Shown piece after piece: positions 50,051 to 58,586 of a stretch of 64,000 nt of DNA (the first letter of the stretch is position 1; every line of letters begins with the position of its first letter). The translations under genes were made by a program, and so were the position numbers. The notes below the pieces were generated by a model. It saw only the letters and a list, made by a program, of their open reading frames with translations, did not search any database and had not been told where the DNA came from. Source of the stretch: Yersinia aldovae ATCC 35236 (GTDB lineage: Bacteria; Pseudomonadota; Gammaproteobacteria; Enterobacterales; Enterobacteriaceae); contig NZ_ACCB01000016.1 of NCBI RefSeq assembly GCF_000173735.1, forward strand, positions 1 through 64,000, written 5' to 3'.

Positions 50051-51913
50051 ATGGATGCTAATCATAATATTTTAATTGTAGTTTGTGTTTTTATTTTCAC
50101 GTCGCCATCTATAGTGGCAAGTTTACCTACTGAAGATAATGTTTGTTTTTATTCTAATGATAATTATACAGAGAAAGGAGACGGTAAGAAATTTTGCGTA
50201 CCTTATTATACTGAAGACGAGTGGTTATTCAGTCAGTGGAATAATAACATTGCATCAATTAAAATCCCTTCTAATTTCCGGGTTGATGTTTTTAGTGATT
50301 ATTCATTTTCTGGGAACTCTGCTTCACTTTATAGTGATGCAAATTCTCATGTTTTAGCTAATTATGGATTGATGGGAGATATAAGCTCTTACCGAGTATT
50401 GCCAAAAAACCTATATCCGAGTAATAAAAGAATCGCCTTCAATTTTAATTCGACAATCTTCTCTGAAAATTACTTTAGCTATAATTATTATGCTAACAGT
50501 GGTAACAGTATATTTTTGGTAAAACAGAGCCAACCTATTGGTGTTGATGGTGAAAGTTCATACATTTTTTACAGCTACGCAGGGCAGATAATGACGGCCT
50601 TTTTCGGGCTGGGTTTTGAACGTAATCTATATTGTCTTATGCCCACACAGCGGCGAAGCGGTAATTTAAATGCTAACGTGGCGTTTACCTATTGTGATTT
50701 CAATAATTCAGGTCAAACCTGGTTTCTGGATACTGTAGACGGAAAAACAGTATTAATTAATAATGGAACGGGTACTGCGCTATCGTTAGATCAAGCGGGT
50801 TTCTATGTGAGTTTACATGTTAGCCCCGTTAATGGCTTGCCAGGTAGAATACATCAGCATGATCAGCAACCTGTATCAGTTAATGAAAATACAATTTGGT
50901 TTGATAGCTCTGTGGTTAAGTTGTGGAATGAACATGCGGTTAGACCATTTCTTCAATATAAAGAAACGTTAGAATCAATTAATGGTAATGATCAGCGTGA
51001 TGTGATTGCTCATCATTTGTATGAACTTGATGATGCTTATATTTATTTGGGTGATCAAAAGAATGGCAGGCATGTTTATTATAATGCCGAGACTAAGTCC
51101 TTGATGGCTTATAATAAACTAAGTGATGGTAAGGCATTAATTGAATCATCATGTCTCTCTTTATTGAATGACGGTTCTGATAAACCTTCACCCATCAGTT
51201 TCACCTATCATCGTAGTAACTACAGTGATGACAGTCTTGAATATCGTTGTGATAATGGTGTTGCATATAATATGTACACGAAACGGTGGTATTTTATGCC
51301 CGACTGGGAATATCATTATCTGGTTAATGGGCATGAAAATAAAATATTGCATTTTTATGTCAATGACAAAGCTCCCTCTAATAATTTTCGTGGCGTGTTG
51401 ACGGGGCCAGAACTCGGTGAATATATTGGCCAAGGGGTGAACTTCCAGGAAAGAACGCCACATGATGCGGTATTTATCAGTAGTTTGGCATTGGGGTACT
51501 TATTGGATGCTGAAAAGGAAGTTTGCAAATTAAGCGGAGTTATTGATGATAAAGGTGCGTATTCTGGGGTACTGGGTACAACCTGGTCATCAACCGATAA
51601 TACGGTGTGGAAGGTCAACCTTAGCCGTTACTATATCCCTTGGTTATTGTCAAAAATTGGCCACAAATTACATTCCAGCGAGTGGACAGACGAATTAAAT
51701 GCTTTTCTGCAAAAAATCGAAGCATTGGAAACCTTTTTTGAACAACATAAGGACCAGCCCGCCGATAATGAAAAACTGCAACAAACCAAAGCGTTGTTAG
51801 CCGAATTTTTGCAGAATTATAAGTCAATCACATATGAACAGGTTTGGCATCAGGCAGCATATGTCCTTAATCGGATAGACGTCGTTCTCGAGCAAGATGA
51901 AGACTTAGAGTGA
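50051..51913 (+). CDS. Exported protein with one beta-gamma-crystallin domain, otherwise unknown
   Basis: A 620-residue protein with a signal peptide (ILIVVCVFIFTSPSIVAS). One beta-gamma-crystallin domain spans about residues 31-120, with NNNIAS and GDISS as Ca-site-like motifs. Residues ~180-280 resemble a ricin-type beta-trefoil (LYCLMPTQRRSGN, GQTWFLDTVDG), though weakly. The C-terminal ~100 residues are helical and charged. It is distinct from, but related in its N-terminus to, the protein at 30764. The gene and its upstream region are AT-rich compared with guaA. It is not part of an obvious operon, and the function is unknown. An adhesin or secreted effector role is only a guess. Confidence 0.75.
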   Translation: MDANHNILIVVCVFIFTSPSIVASLPTEDNVCFYSNDNYTEKGDGKKFCVPYYTEDEWLFSQWNNNIASIKIPSNFRVDVFSDYSFSGNSASLYSDANSHVLANYGLMGDISSYRVLPKNLYPSNKRIAFNFNSTIFSENYFSYNYYANSGNSIFLVKQSQPIGVDGESSYIFYSYAGQIMTAFFGLGFERNLYCLMPTQRRSGNLNANVAFTYCDFNNSGQTWFLDTVDGKTVLINNGTGTALSLDQAGFYVSLHVSPVNGLPGRIHQHDQQPVSVNENTIWFDSSVVKLWNEHAVRPFLQYKETLESINGNDQRDVIAHHLYELDDAYIYLGDQKNGRHVYYNAETKSLMAYNKLSDGKALIESSCLSLLNDGSDKPSPISFTYHRSNYSDDSLEYRCDNGVAYNMYTKRWYFMPDWEYHYLVNGHENKILHFYVNDKAPSNNFRGVLTGPELGEYIGQGVNFQERTPHDAVFISSLALGYLLDAEKEVCKLSGVIDDKGAYSGVLGTTWSSTDNTVWKVNLSRYYIPWLLSKIGHKLHSSEWTDELNAFLQKIEALETFFEQHKDQPADNEKLQQTKALLAEFLQNYKSITYEQVWHQAAYVLNRIDVVLEQDEDLE

Positions 51914-51928
51914 GCCGTGATGGTTACA

Positions 51929-51950
51929 AAATGTGACTCAGCTCACATTC
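51929..51950. promoter_or_regulatory. Perfect CRP site upstream of the gluconate dehydrogenase genes
   Basis: TGTGACTCAGCTCACA is an exact TGTGA-N6-TCACA match with flanking AA/TT symmetry. A possible promoter follows (TTGACG at 51983, TAAATG at 52006, 17-bp spacer), which would place CRP near -78. Confidence 0.75.
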
Positions 51951-52211
51951 TGCTTTACCCCTACAGTCAGGGATGTATAATCTTGACGAATCTTTACATC
52001 TAAACTAAATGTTTAACATATCGGCCACAATAATTTACATCGCCATAAGGCGGGAAATCCATTCATCATTAGTCAAGATTGCCACTACTGTCGCATAAGT
52101 CGCTTGGTAGTTTAGCCCGTAGTCACCCGCATCTGTTGAAAACATGCCTCTGGCGTGCTGATTAGTGCAATGGATGAATACTGCGAGCGTGCTGTTTTGT
52201 GGAGAAAAAAT

Positions 52212-52720
52212 ATGTCGGTAAACCTCCCTCCGATACCTCAGGTACGCGGTATTTCACGTCGTCGCCTGCTAGGGTATGTCGGTGTCGGGCTGGTCAGCAG
52301 CCTGATGAGCCCACTCTCTCTCGATGCTTTTGCAGCATCAAGCCAAAACTCACCGCAGAATCTGGAAAGATTTATGTTGGTATCCGTGCCTTGACCGGTA
52401 AACGCCAGCTCAACGGCCATATTGGTCAGCGTATCTATCAGGTTTTAATCGGTAAGATTGGCGGTTTCGATCAGAAACTGGCCTCACTCCAGCCCTTGCC
52501 AGCAGGGGAACCCCATCAATGGCCGCTACTCCAGCAGCAGATCGCCCGGCAAATTTTACAAGGTTGGTATATCGGTGTAATTGGTGAAGGAACTGATGCT
52601 GCGGTTATCAGTTATGAGAATGCGCTGATGTTTGATGCGGTATCCGATGTATTGGTTATTCGCTCTTATTGCCCGAATAAGCCTGGATACTGGGCTGCAA
52701 AGCCTGACGTCGCCTTATAA
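52212..52720 (+). pseudogene. Gluconate 2-dehydrogenase small (gamma) subunit, frameshifted
   Basis: The small subunit helps export and anchor the flavoprotein. The first 56-58 codons encode a Tat signal (ISRRRLLGYVGVGL) and the start of the mature protein (LERFMLVS), then stop at 52392-52394. The body (RALTGKRQLNGHIGQRIYQ to WAAKPDVAL) continues in the -1 frame. Adding one C to the CC at 52384-52385 restores SRALTGKRQ and a 169-residue protein of normal type. GGAG lies upstream of the ATG at 52212. If real, export of the dehydrogenase would fail. Confidence 0.8.
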
Positions 52721-52737
52721 ATCTGGAGAGTACTTAC

Positions 52738-54357
52738 ATGGCTGACACATTAACAGCAGACATTATTATCATTGGTTCCGGTGTTGCTGGTGGTTTGGTG
52801 GCACATCAATTGGCAATGGCGGGTAAATCAGTACTGGTTTTAGAGGCGGGGCCGCGTCTCTCTCGCTGGGAAATTGTGGAAAACTTCCGTAACCAGCCAG
52901 ATAAATCAGACAATATGGCACCGTACCCCTCCACACCCTATGCACCGCATCCGGAATCTAACCCTAATAATAACTATCTGATTCAAAAGGGTGAACATCC
53001 CTACGATGTGCAATATATCCGGGCTGTGGGCGGTACAACATGGCACTGGGCGGCATCGGCCTGGCGTTTTCTGCCTAACGATTTCAAACTGAAAACCGTG
53101 TATGGCGTTGGGCGAGACTGGCCGATTGAGTATGCGGCGCTGGAAAAGTGGTATTTACGTGCAGAGCAGGAGTTAGGTGTTTGGGGGCCGAGTGATGAAG
53201 ACTTGGGTTCGCCGCGCAGTGCGCCTTATCCGATGGCACCGTTGCCGCTATCGTGGAACGAACAGCGCATTAAAACCGTACTGAACAGCAACAGTTTTAA
53301 CGGCAGCCGTTTTAATGTGGTGACAGAGCCGGTTGCACGTAATAGCCGCCCTTATGATGGTCGCCCAACTTGCTGTGGCAACAATAACTGTATGCCTATT
53401 TGCCCCATTGGTGCCATGTACAACGGTATTACCCATGTGGAGAAAGCCGAGCTTGCAGGTGCTGTTATCCGCCCGCAAGCGGTGGTTTATCAACTGGAGG
53501 TTAACGACCAGCAGCAGATTACTGCTGCGTTGTTTAAAGACGCGCAAGGTAATGAGCATCGGGCCGAAGGTAAGTTCTTTGTGTTGGCCGCGAATGGCAT
53601 TGAAATTCCGAAACTGATGCTAATGTCTACCAGCGGTAAAAACCCGTTAGGGGTGGGTAATAGCTCAGATATGGTCGGGCGAAATCTGATGGATCATCCG
53701 GGTACCGGAGTGACCTTTATGGCAAACGAACCGCTGTGGCCGGGGCGTGGCCCGCAGGAAATGACTTCAATGGTAGGATTCCGTGATGGGGCATTCCGTG
53801 CCGAATATGCGGCGAAAAAGATTCATCTGTCGAATTTGTCACGTACTGACCAGATGGCAATTGAATTACTCAAGCAGGGGGATTTACAACTGGGGCCACA
53901 GCTTGAGGCGAAAATTCGAGATCGGGCCGCGCGGTTTGTGCAGTTTGACAGTTTCCACGAAATCTTACCTCATGTGGAAAATCGCATTATTCCCAGTGCG
54001 ACCGAAAAAGATGCCATCGGTATCCCAAAACCTGAATTTTATTATGCGATGGATGATTACGTGCGTAAAAGTGCAGTACACACCCAGCAGGTCTACGCTG
54101 AGGCGGCAAGGCTGATGGGCGGTACTGAAGTGCAATTCCACAATAATTTCGCCAATAATAACCATATTACCGGCACCACAATCATGGGCGATGACCCGAA
54201 AGATTCTGTCGTGGACAGTGATTGCCGCACTCATGATCATAAAAATTTGTTTATCGCCAGCAGCAGCGTGATGCCGACTGTCGGTTCGGTAAACTGCACC
54301 CTGACCATTGCCGCGCTTTCTCTGCGGATTGCAGAAACCTTAAAGGCTGAGGTGTGA
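52738..54357 (+). CDS. Gluconate 2-dehydrogenase FAD subunit (GMC oxidoreductase)
   Basis: A 539-residue flavoprotein that oxidises gluconate to 2-ketogluconate in the periplasm. A Rossmann FAD motif IIIGSGVAGGLVAHQLA lies at about 10-26, with LEAGPR following. A Cys-rich stretch CCGNNNCMPICPIGAMY lies near 213, and the GMC C-terminus has TVGSVNCTLTIAALSLR. It has no signal of its own, so it should ride on the Tat-exported small subunit. The stop is 1 bp before the cytochrome subunit. The 2-ketogluconate-forming activity is inferred from family and gene order. Confidence 0.88.
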   Translation: MADTLTADIIIIGSGVAGGLVAHQLAMAGKSVLVLEAGPRLSRWEIVENFRNQPDKSDNMAPYPSTPYAPHPESNPNNNYLIQKGEHPYDVQYIRAVGGTTWHWAASAWRFLPNDFKLKTVYGVGRDWPIEYAALEKWYLRAEQELGVWGPSDEDLGSPRSAPYPMAPLPLSWNEQRIKTVLNSNSFNGSRFNVVTEPVARNSRPYDGRPTCCGNNNCMPICPIGAMYNGITHVEKAELAGAVIRPQAVVYQLEVNDQQQITAALFKDAQGNEHRAEGKFFVLAANGIEIPKLMLMSTSGKNPLGVGNSSDMVGRNLMDHPGTGVTFMANEPLWPGRGPQEMTSMVGFRDGAFRAEYAAKKIHLSNLSRTDQMAIELLKQGDLQLGPQLEAKIRDRAARFVQFDSFHEILPHVENRIIPSATEKDAIGIPKPEFYYAMDDYVRKSAVHTQQVYAEAARLMGGTEVQFHNNFANNNHITGTTIMGDDPKDSVVDSDCRTHDHKNLFIASSSVMPTVGSVNCTLTIAALSLRIAETLKAEV

Positions 54358-54358
54358 T

Positions 54359-55630
54359 ATGAAAAAGAACAACCTGGGCCGAACTGTAAAACAACTAGTA
54401 ATTGCATTGGGATGGGTGGCGGTCGGTGGCTATGCCAACGCGGATGATAACCTGATTGCGCGGGGTGAGTACCTGACTAAAGCCGCCGATTGTGTGGCGT
54501 GTCATACCACCAAAGAGGGTAAACCGTTTGCCGGTGGATTGGCATTCAAAACCCCGATGGGCACCTTATATTCGCCCAACATCACACCAGATAAAGAAAC
54601 CGGGATTGGCAGTTGGAGTGATGAGGAGTTTTTACGTGCGCTGCACGAAGGGAAAGGTAAGAACGGTGAAAATCTCTATCCTGCATTCCCTTATACCTCT
54701 TATACCTTGCTGACAGATAATGATGTCAAAGCGATTAAAGCTTATCTGTTCAGTTTGCCAGCGGTGCATCAGCCAAATCGTGAAAATGACATGCCGTTCC
54801 CTTTCAACCAGCGCTGGGGGCTGTGGTTCTGGAATTTGGTGAACTTTGAGGGTGAGCGCTTCCAGCCGGATAAGAGTAAAGATACCCAATGGAATCAGGG
54901 GGCTTACTTTGTTGAGGCGCTGGGGCACTGCGGTGAATGCCACACTCCGCGTAATATTACGATGGGGATGAAAGACAGTAAGGCCTATGGTGGTACTGAA
55001 ATTGATGGCTGGACAGCATTTAATATTACCGTAGACCCCCATGCTGGAATTGGCAGTTGGAGTCAGCAGCAGATTGTACAGTACCTGCGCACGGGCCATG
55101 TTGACGGTAAAGCACAAGCTGCCGGGCCGATGGCGGAAGTGATTGAAAATAGCACTCGCCATTTGACTGATAGCGATCTCAATGCGATGGCGGTGTATCT
55201 GCGCACATTGAAACCGTTGAATCTGGATGATGAAACCAAGAGCCGTTCCGATTGGGGCCAATCCGCTACCAGCGTGGATACCTTGCGTGGTATGCCATTC
55301 AACGCGGATAACAGCACCGCTGGGGCGCGTTTATATCTGGGGAACTGTGCTAGTTGCCACAGCTTTACCGGTGATGGTGTGAAAGATGGTTATTATCCGT
55401 CGCTGATGAAAAACTCAGTGGTGGGGGCTTCTACACCGAATAATCTGATCAATGTGATTCTGCATGGTGTCTCACGTAAGACCAACGACGGCGAGGTCTT
55501 TATGCCCGGTTTTGCCGAAACGTTAACCGATGAGCAAATCGTTAGCCTGAGCAATTATCTGCTGCAACAGTTCGGGCAACCGACACTGAATGTAAAAGTA
55601 GATGATGTGAAAGCATTACGTGGGGAATGA
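54359..55630 (+). CDS. Gluconate 2-dehydrogenase cytochrome c subunit
   Basis: A 423-residue triple-haem cytochrome c that carries electrons from the flavoprotein to ubiquinone. The signal peptide ends near NADD. Haem sites are CVACH (about 44), CGECH (about 192) and CASCH (about 330). It is last in the three-gene unit, coupled to the flavoprotein gene. Confidence 0.9.
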   Translation: MKKNNLGRTVKQLVIALGWVAVGGYANADDNLIARGEYLTKAADCVACHTTKEGKPFAGGLAFKTPMGTLYSPNITPDKETGIGSWSDEEFLRALHEGKGKNGENLYPAFPYTSYTLLTDNDVKAIKAYLFSLPAVHQPNRENDMPFPFNQRWGLWFWNLVNFEGERFQPDKSKDTQWNQGAYFVEALGHCGECHTPRNITMGMKDSKAYGGTEIDGWTAFNITVDPHAGIGSWSQQQIVQYLRTGHVDGKAQAAGPMAEVIENSTRHLTDSDLNAMAVYLRTLKPLNLDDETKSRSDWGQSATSVDTLRGMPFNADNSTAGARLYLGNCASCHSFTGDGVKDGYYPSLMKNSVVGASTPNNLINVILHGVSRKTNDGEVFMPGFAETLTDEQIVSLSNYLLQQFGQPTLNVKVDDVKALRGE

Positions 55631-55665
55631 TAGCTAAGCCGAAGGGAGCTGCGGCTCCTTTCGGC

Positions 55666-56106
55666 TTATTTAACTTTTTCATTATGCCAATGCATTAATA
55701 TATAGTCACCGTCATTGCTGGTTCCCGTTGCAATCGCCACCCAACCCTGTTTTTGATAAAACCCCAACGCCCGCTGATTTTTTTCCAGGCATTTTAACGC
55801 GCCGTGGCTGGTAAACAGGGTTTGTGCTGCCCGTAATAATGCCTTACCCGTGCCATGATGCTGTGCTGTGGGTTCAACAAACAGGTTATGTAAGAAACTC
55901 TCCGCCATAAAAATAGAGGCAAAGCCCAAGTGCTGGTCGCCATCAATGGCCACCAGAATGCTTTCCCCCAGCGTGACGCGATCAAAGTCTTCCAACCGAA
56001 AATGTTCTCCAGCCAGCCAATTAAACGCTGCTCGACGTGAAGCCAGGTACAAGGTGCGTAGATACGGGCGGTCACTTTCCTGATACTGACGAATCTCGAT
56101 ACTCAT
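55666..56106 (-). CDS. GNAT-family N-acetyltransferase
   Basis: A 146-residue single-domain GNAT. The acetyl-CoA loop is QHHGTGKALLRAA (about 82-94), and the C-terminal KNQRALGFYQKQGW is typical. The substrate is unknown. It is convergent with the gluconate dehydrogenase unit and divergent from the TPP riboswitch region. Confidence 0.85.
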   Translation of the reverse strand: MSIEIRQYQESDRPYLRTLYLASRRAAFNWLAGEHFRLEDFDRVTLGESILVAIDGDQHLGFASIFMAESFLHNLFVEPTAQHHGTGKALLRAAQTLFTSHGALKCLEKNQRALGFYQKQGWVAIATGTSNDGDYILMHWHNEKVK

Positions 56107-56210
56107 CCCTCGGCTATGCCCTCAATGTGCTGTATATCTTCCCGGTTGATCATAGGCTCGACCAATACATCATTGATCTTCTACCACCAGCCCATGATAA
56201 TAACAGTTCT

Positions 56211-56295
56211 GACTCGGGGTGCCTGTCGCAAATTGTGATATGGCTGAGATATTACCCGTATGACCTGATCTGGATTATGCCAGCGTAGGGAAGTC
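56211..56295 (+). promoter_or_regulatory. TPP riboswitch (THI element)
   Basis: CTCGGGGTGCC, TGGCTGAGAT, TACCCGTATGACCTGATCTG and GCCAGCGTAGGGAAGTC are the conserved thiamin-pyrophosphate aptamer blocks in order. It lies upstream of a short ORF and thiD on the plus strand, so thiamin pyrophosphate should reduce expression. Confidence 0.95.
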
Positions 56296-56340
56296 TCGGT
56301 GCCGCCGGTACCGCCTTCTTGACCGCCGGTTAGGAGGAAT

Positions 56341-56433
56341 ATGTACGTTCAACCTACCGTTTTTTCTTCAGTGCTCTTTGCTGACCCTGCCATTTTAGTT
56401 CTCACCGACATGAGTACGGAGTCGTATTCATGA
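56341..56433 (+). CDS. 30-codon ORF between the TPP riboswitch and thiD
   Basis: A short ORF preceded by TAGGAGGAAT, a near-perfect ribosome site, encodes 30 residues beginning MYVQPTVFSSVLFADPA. Its TGA overlaps the thiD ATG as ATGA, the signature of translational coupling. thiD itself has a poor ribosome site. It may be a coupling leader peptide or the stub of a lost upstream thi gene. It is not known to me as an annotated gene. Confidence 0.6.
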   Translation: MYVQPTVFSSVLFADPAILVLTDMSTESYS

Positions 56434-57230
56434 AACGTATTAATACGCTGACGATTGCTGGAACTGACCCGAGTGGCGGTGCCGGTATTCAGGCTGATCT
56501 GAAAACCTTTTCGGCATTGCACGCTTATGGCACCAGTGTGATCACTGCGCTGGTGGCACAAAATACCTGCGGTGTGCAGTCGATTTATCCCATTGAACCT
56601 ACTTTTGTTAGCGCGCAACTGGATTCTGTACTCAGTGACGTGCGTATCGATAGCGCCAAAATAGGAATGTTAGCCAACGCCGCTATCGTCGAGATTGTCG
56701 CGAGCCAGTTATGTCGATACTCCATTGAATTTGTCGTGCTGGATACGGTAATGGTGGCGAAGAGTGGTGACCCGTTGTTGGCACCGCAGGCGGTAGACGC
56801 ACTACGCCAGTTACTGTTACCGCAGGTTGCTCTGATTACGCCAAATTTACCAGAGGCCGCGGCATTGTTAGAGTGCGAGCCTGCAAGCAACGAACAAGAA
56901 ATGTGTGAGCAGGGGCGAGCGTTACTCGCTTTAGGTTGTCAGGGCGTATTAATGAAAGGTGGGCATCTGAGCGGTAAAGAGAGTCCGGACTGGCTGTTTA
57001 CCGCGCAGGGCGAACAGCGCTTTGTCACATCACGAGTCAATACCCGTCATACGCACGGCACCGGCTGCACTTTGTCAGCAGCACTGGCGGCGTTGCGCCC
57101 ACGGTATAGCAATTGGGCGGATACCGTGGGCGCCGCCAAACACTATCTGCAAGGCGCGCTGTTACAAGCCGATACCCTTGAAGTGGGGCAGGGGGTCGGG
57201 CCGGTGCATCATTTCCATCAATGGTGGTAA
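56430..57230 (+). CDS. thiD: Hydroxymethylpyrimidine (phosphate) kinase ThiD
   Basis: A 266-residue ribokinase-fold enzyme that phosphorylates HMP and HMP-P for thiamin synthesis. GTDPSGGAGIQADLKTFSAL lies at about 11-30. The catalytic region HGTGCTLSAALAAL is near 209. It is controlled by the TPP riboswitch upstream. In E. coli thiD follows thiM; here thiM is not present. Two ERIC-like repeats start directly at its stop. Confidence 0.95.
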   Translation: MKRINTLTIAGTDPSGGAGIQADLKTFSALHAYGTSVITALVAQNTCGVQSIYPIEPTFVSAQLDSVLSDVRIDSAKIGMLANAAIVEIVASQLCRYSIEFVVLDTVMVAKSGDPLLAPQAVDALRQLLLPQVALITPNLPEAAALLECEPASNEQEMCEQGRALLALGCQGVLMKGGHLSGKESPDWLFTAQGEQRFVTSRVNTRHTHGTGCTLSAALAALRPRYSNWADTVGAAKHYLQGALLQADTLEVGQGVGPVHHFHQWW

Positions 57231-57350
<120 letters not shown>

Positions 57351-57470
57351 TTATGCCTTCATCCTTGAAGTCGTAAGGGTTAGCGGCGTTCACGCACTCG
57401 AATCATTTACTTGAGTAAGCTCATCGGGATGTGTTCACTTGCAGCCTACCTGCGGCTCCAATGACTTTGG
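57351..57470. repeat. ERIC-like repeat, copy 2 of the tandem pair
   Basis: 120 bp nearly identical to the preceding copy, with small differences at the left end and one in the core (CACTCGAATCATTTACTTG). It points to a tandem duplication. Confidence 0.8.
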
Positions 57471-57502
57471 GAATAGATATTTCATATATTACGAGTCACG
57501 GG

Positions 57503-58369
57503 CTACCGTGCCAGCAAATAGCGCTGTGCCATATCAAACATGGCGATAACCCGTTGCAGATGGTGTGCGTCAAAACGGTTAAGGATATAGCTATCCGCGC
57601 CTTTGCGTGGGCGGATACACAAGGATAGCTTCGGCTCACCCGCTTCATCTTTAGTTATATCAAACTGATAGCTGCCGATCTCTTTCTCATCTTCCCGCCA
57701 GGAAATTTGCATGGCGGGCAGAGGATTGGCTTCAGTGGGGCGCCTGATGGCAAAGAAGTATTCTCCGGCCCAAAAACCCGCGTAATCGCCGTCGGTTTGC
57801 AAGTTTTTGGTTCGGAAAATAGTGGCATCGACTAGCTGGTGGACTGCTTGTGGCGTGATCTGCCGATGGGCTTGTTGCCATAGCGGTGTGTCGTTTTCGA
57901 GCTGCCAGCAGGCCGCGCCCAGATAGTCATTCAGCTTGCACCAATCAGCATCGAGTTGTTGGCGCAATTCTTCGTCGAGAATATTGCGGTATTGCTGCAT
58001 CCCACTCGGTTGATCACCGAGTGTTTCGTATGTAATGAGTTCCATCGTGCGTGGCTTGCGGCGAAAACTCATCCACAACACGACCTTAGGGATACGAAAT
58101 TCAATCGACTGAACGCTCTGGCGATAGCGATTCCCAATATTTACGACAAAACCATTGGCGGTACCACGCTTGTTTTGATAATTACGTATTACCACCACAC
58201 TATTGAGGCCCATCCAGCCCGTGACATAATGTTCACTGTCGGAATTGGCAACATCGAGATCAATGACCATCTGAATGATTTTATCACTTTCAAGTTTCGC
58301 CAGCGGATGGGTATTCCCCGCAGAGTAATACAGCTTCTCGGGTTCTTCGGGTAACTCAAAAGTTAACAT
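57503..58369 (-). CDS. Conserved-looking protein of unknown function
   Basis: A 288-residue soluble protein with no signal peptide, membrane segment or motif that I recognise. It has a mixed composition with Trp-rich patches (GAACWQLENDTPLWQQ). AGAAGG lies 8 nt before the ATG. It is alone between the ERIC tandem repeat and ivy. Confidence 0.65.
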   Translation of the reverse strand: MLTFELPEEPEKLYYSAGNTHPLAKLESDKIIQMVIDLDVANSDSEHYVTGWMGLNSVVVIRNYQNKRGTANGFVVNIGNRYRQSVQSIEFRIPKVVLWMSFRRKPRTMELITYETLGDQPSGMQQYRNILDEELRQQLDADWCKLNDYLGAACWQLENDTPLWQQAHRQITPQAVHQLVDATIFRTKNLQTDGDYAGFWAGEYFFAIRRPTEANPLPAMQISWREDEKEIGSYQFDITKDEAGEPKLSLCIRPRKGADSYILNRFDAHHLQRVIAMFDMAQRYLLAR

Positions 58370-58586
58370 GGCATGGCCTTCTGATAGTCGTATGGTTTAT
58401 AGCTTAACTCAAGCTGTCATACAGATTATGCTATAACGAGAATTAGGATGAAAATTCGTGTTATGGATCAACTTTTTCATCCGTTGATGGTCATAGACAG
58501 GCAAACTAACACCACGCCGACAAGTCCGTTGCACTGGGCTACGTTTAACGCTTGGTAAATCAATTAATCAAATTATAAGGATACCG

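Noticed and set aside
54632-55261. 209-codon minus-strand frame inside the cytochrome gene
   Set aside because: Antisense to three CxxCH haem sites in a clear gene; no supporting signal.
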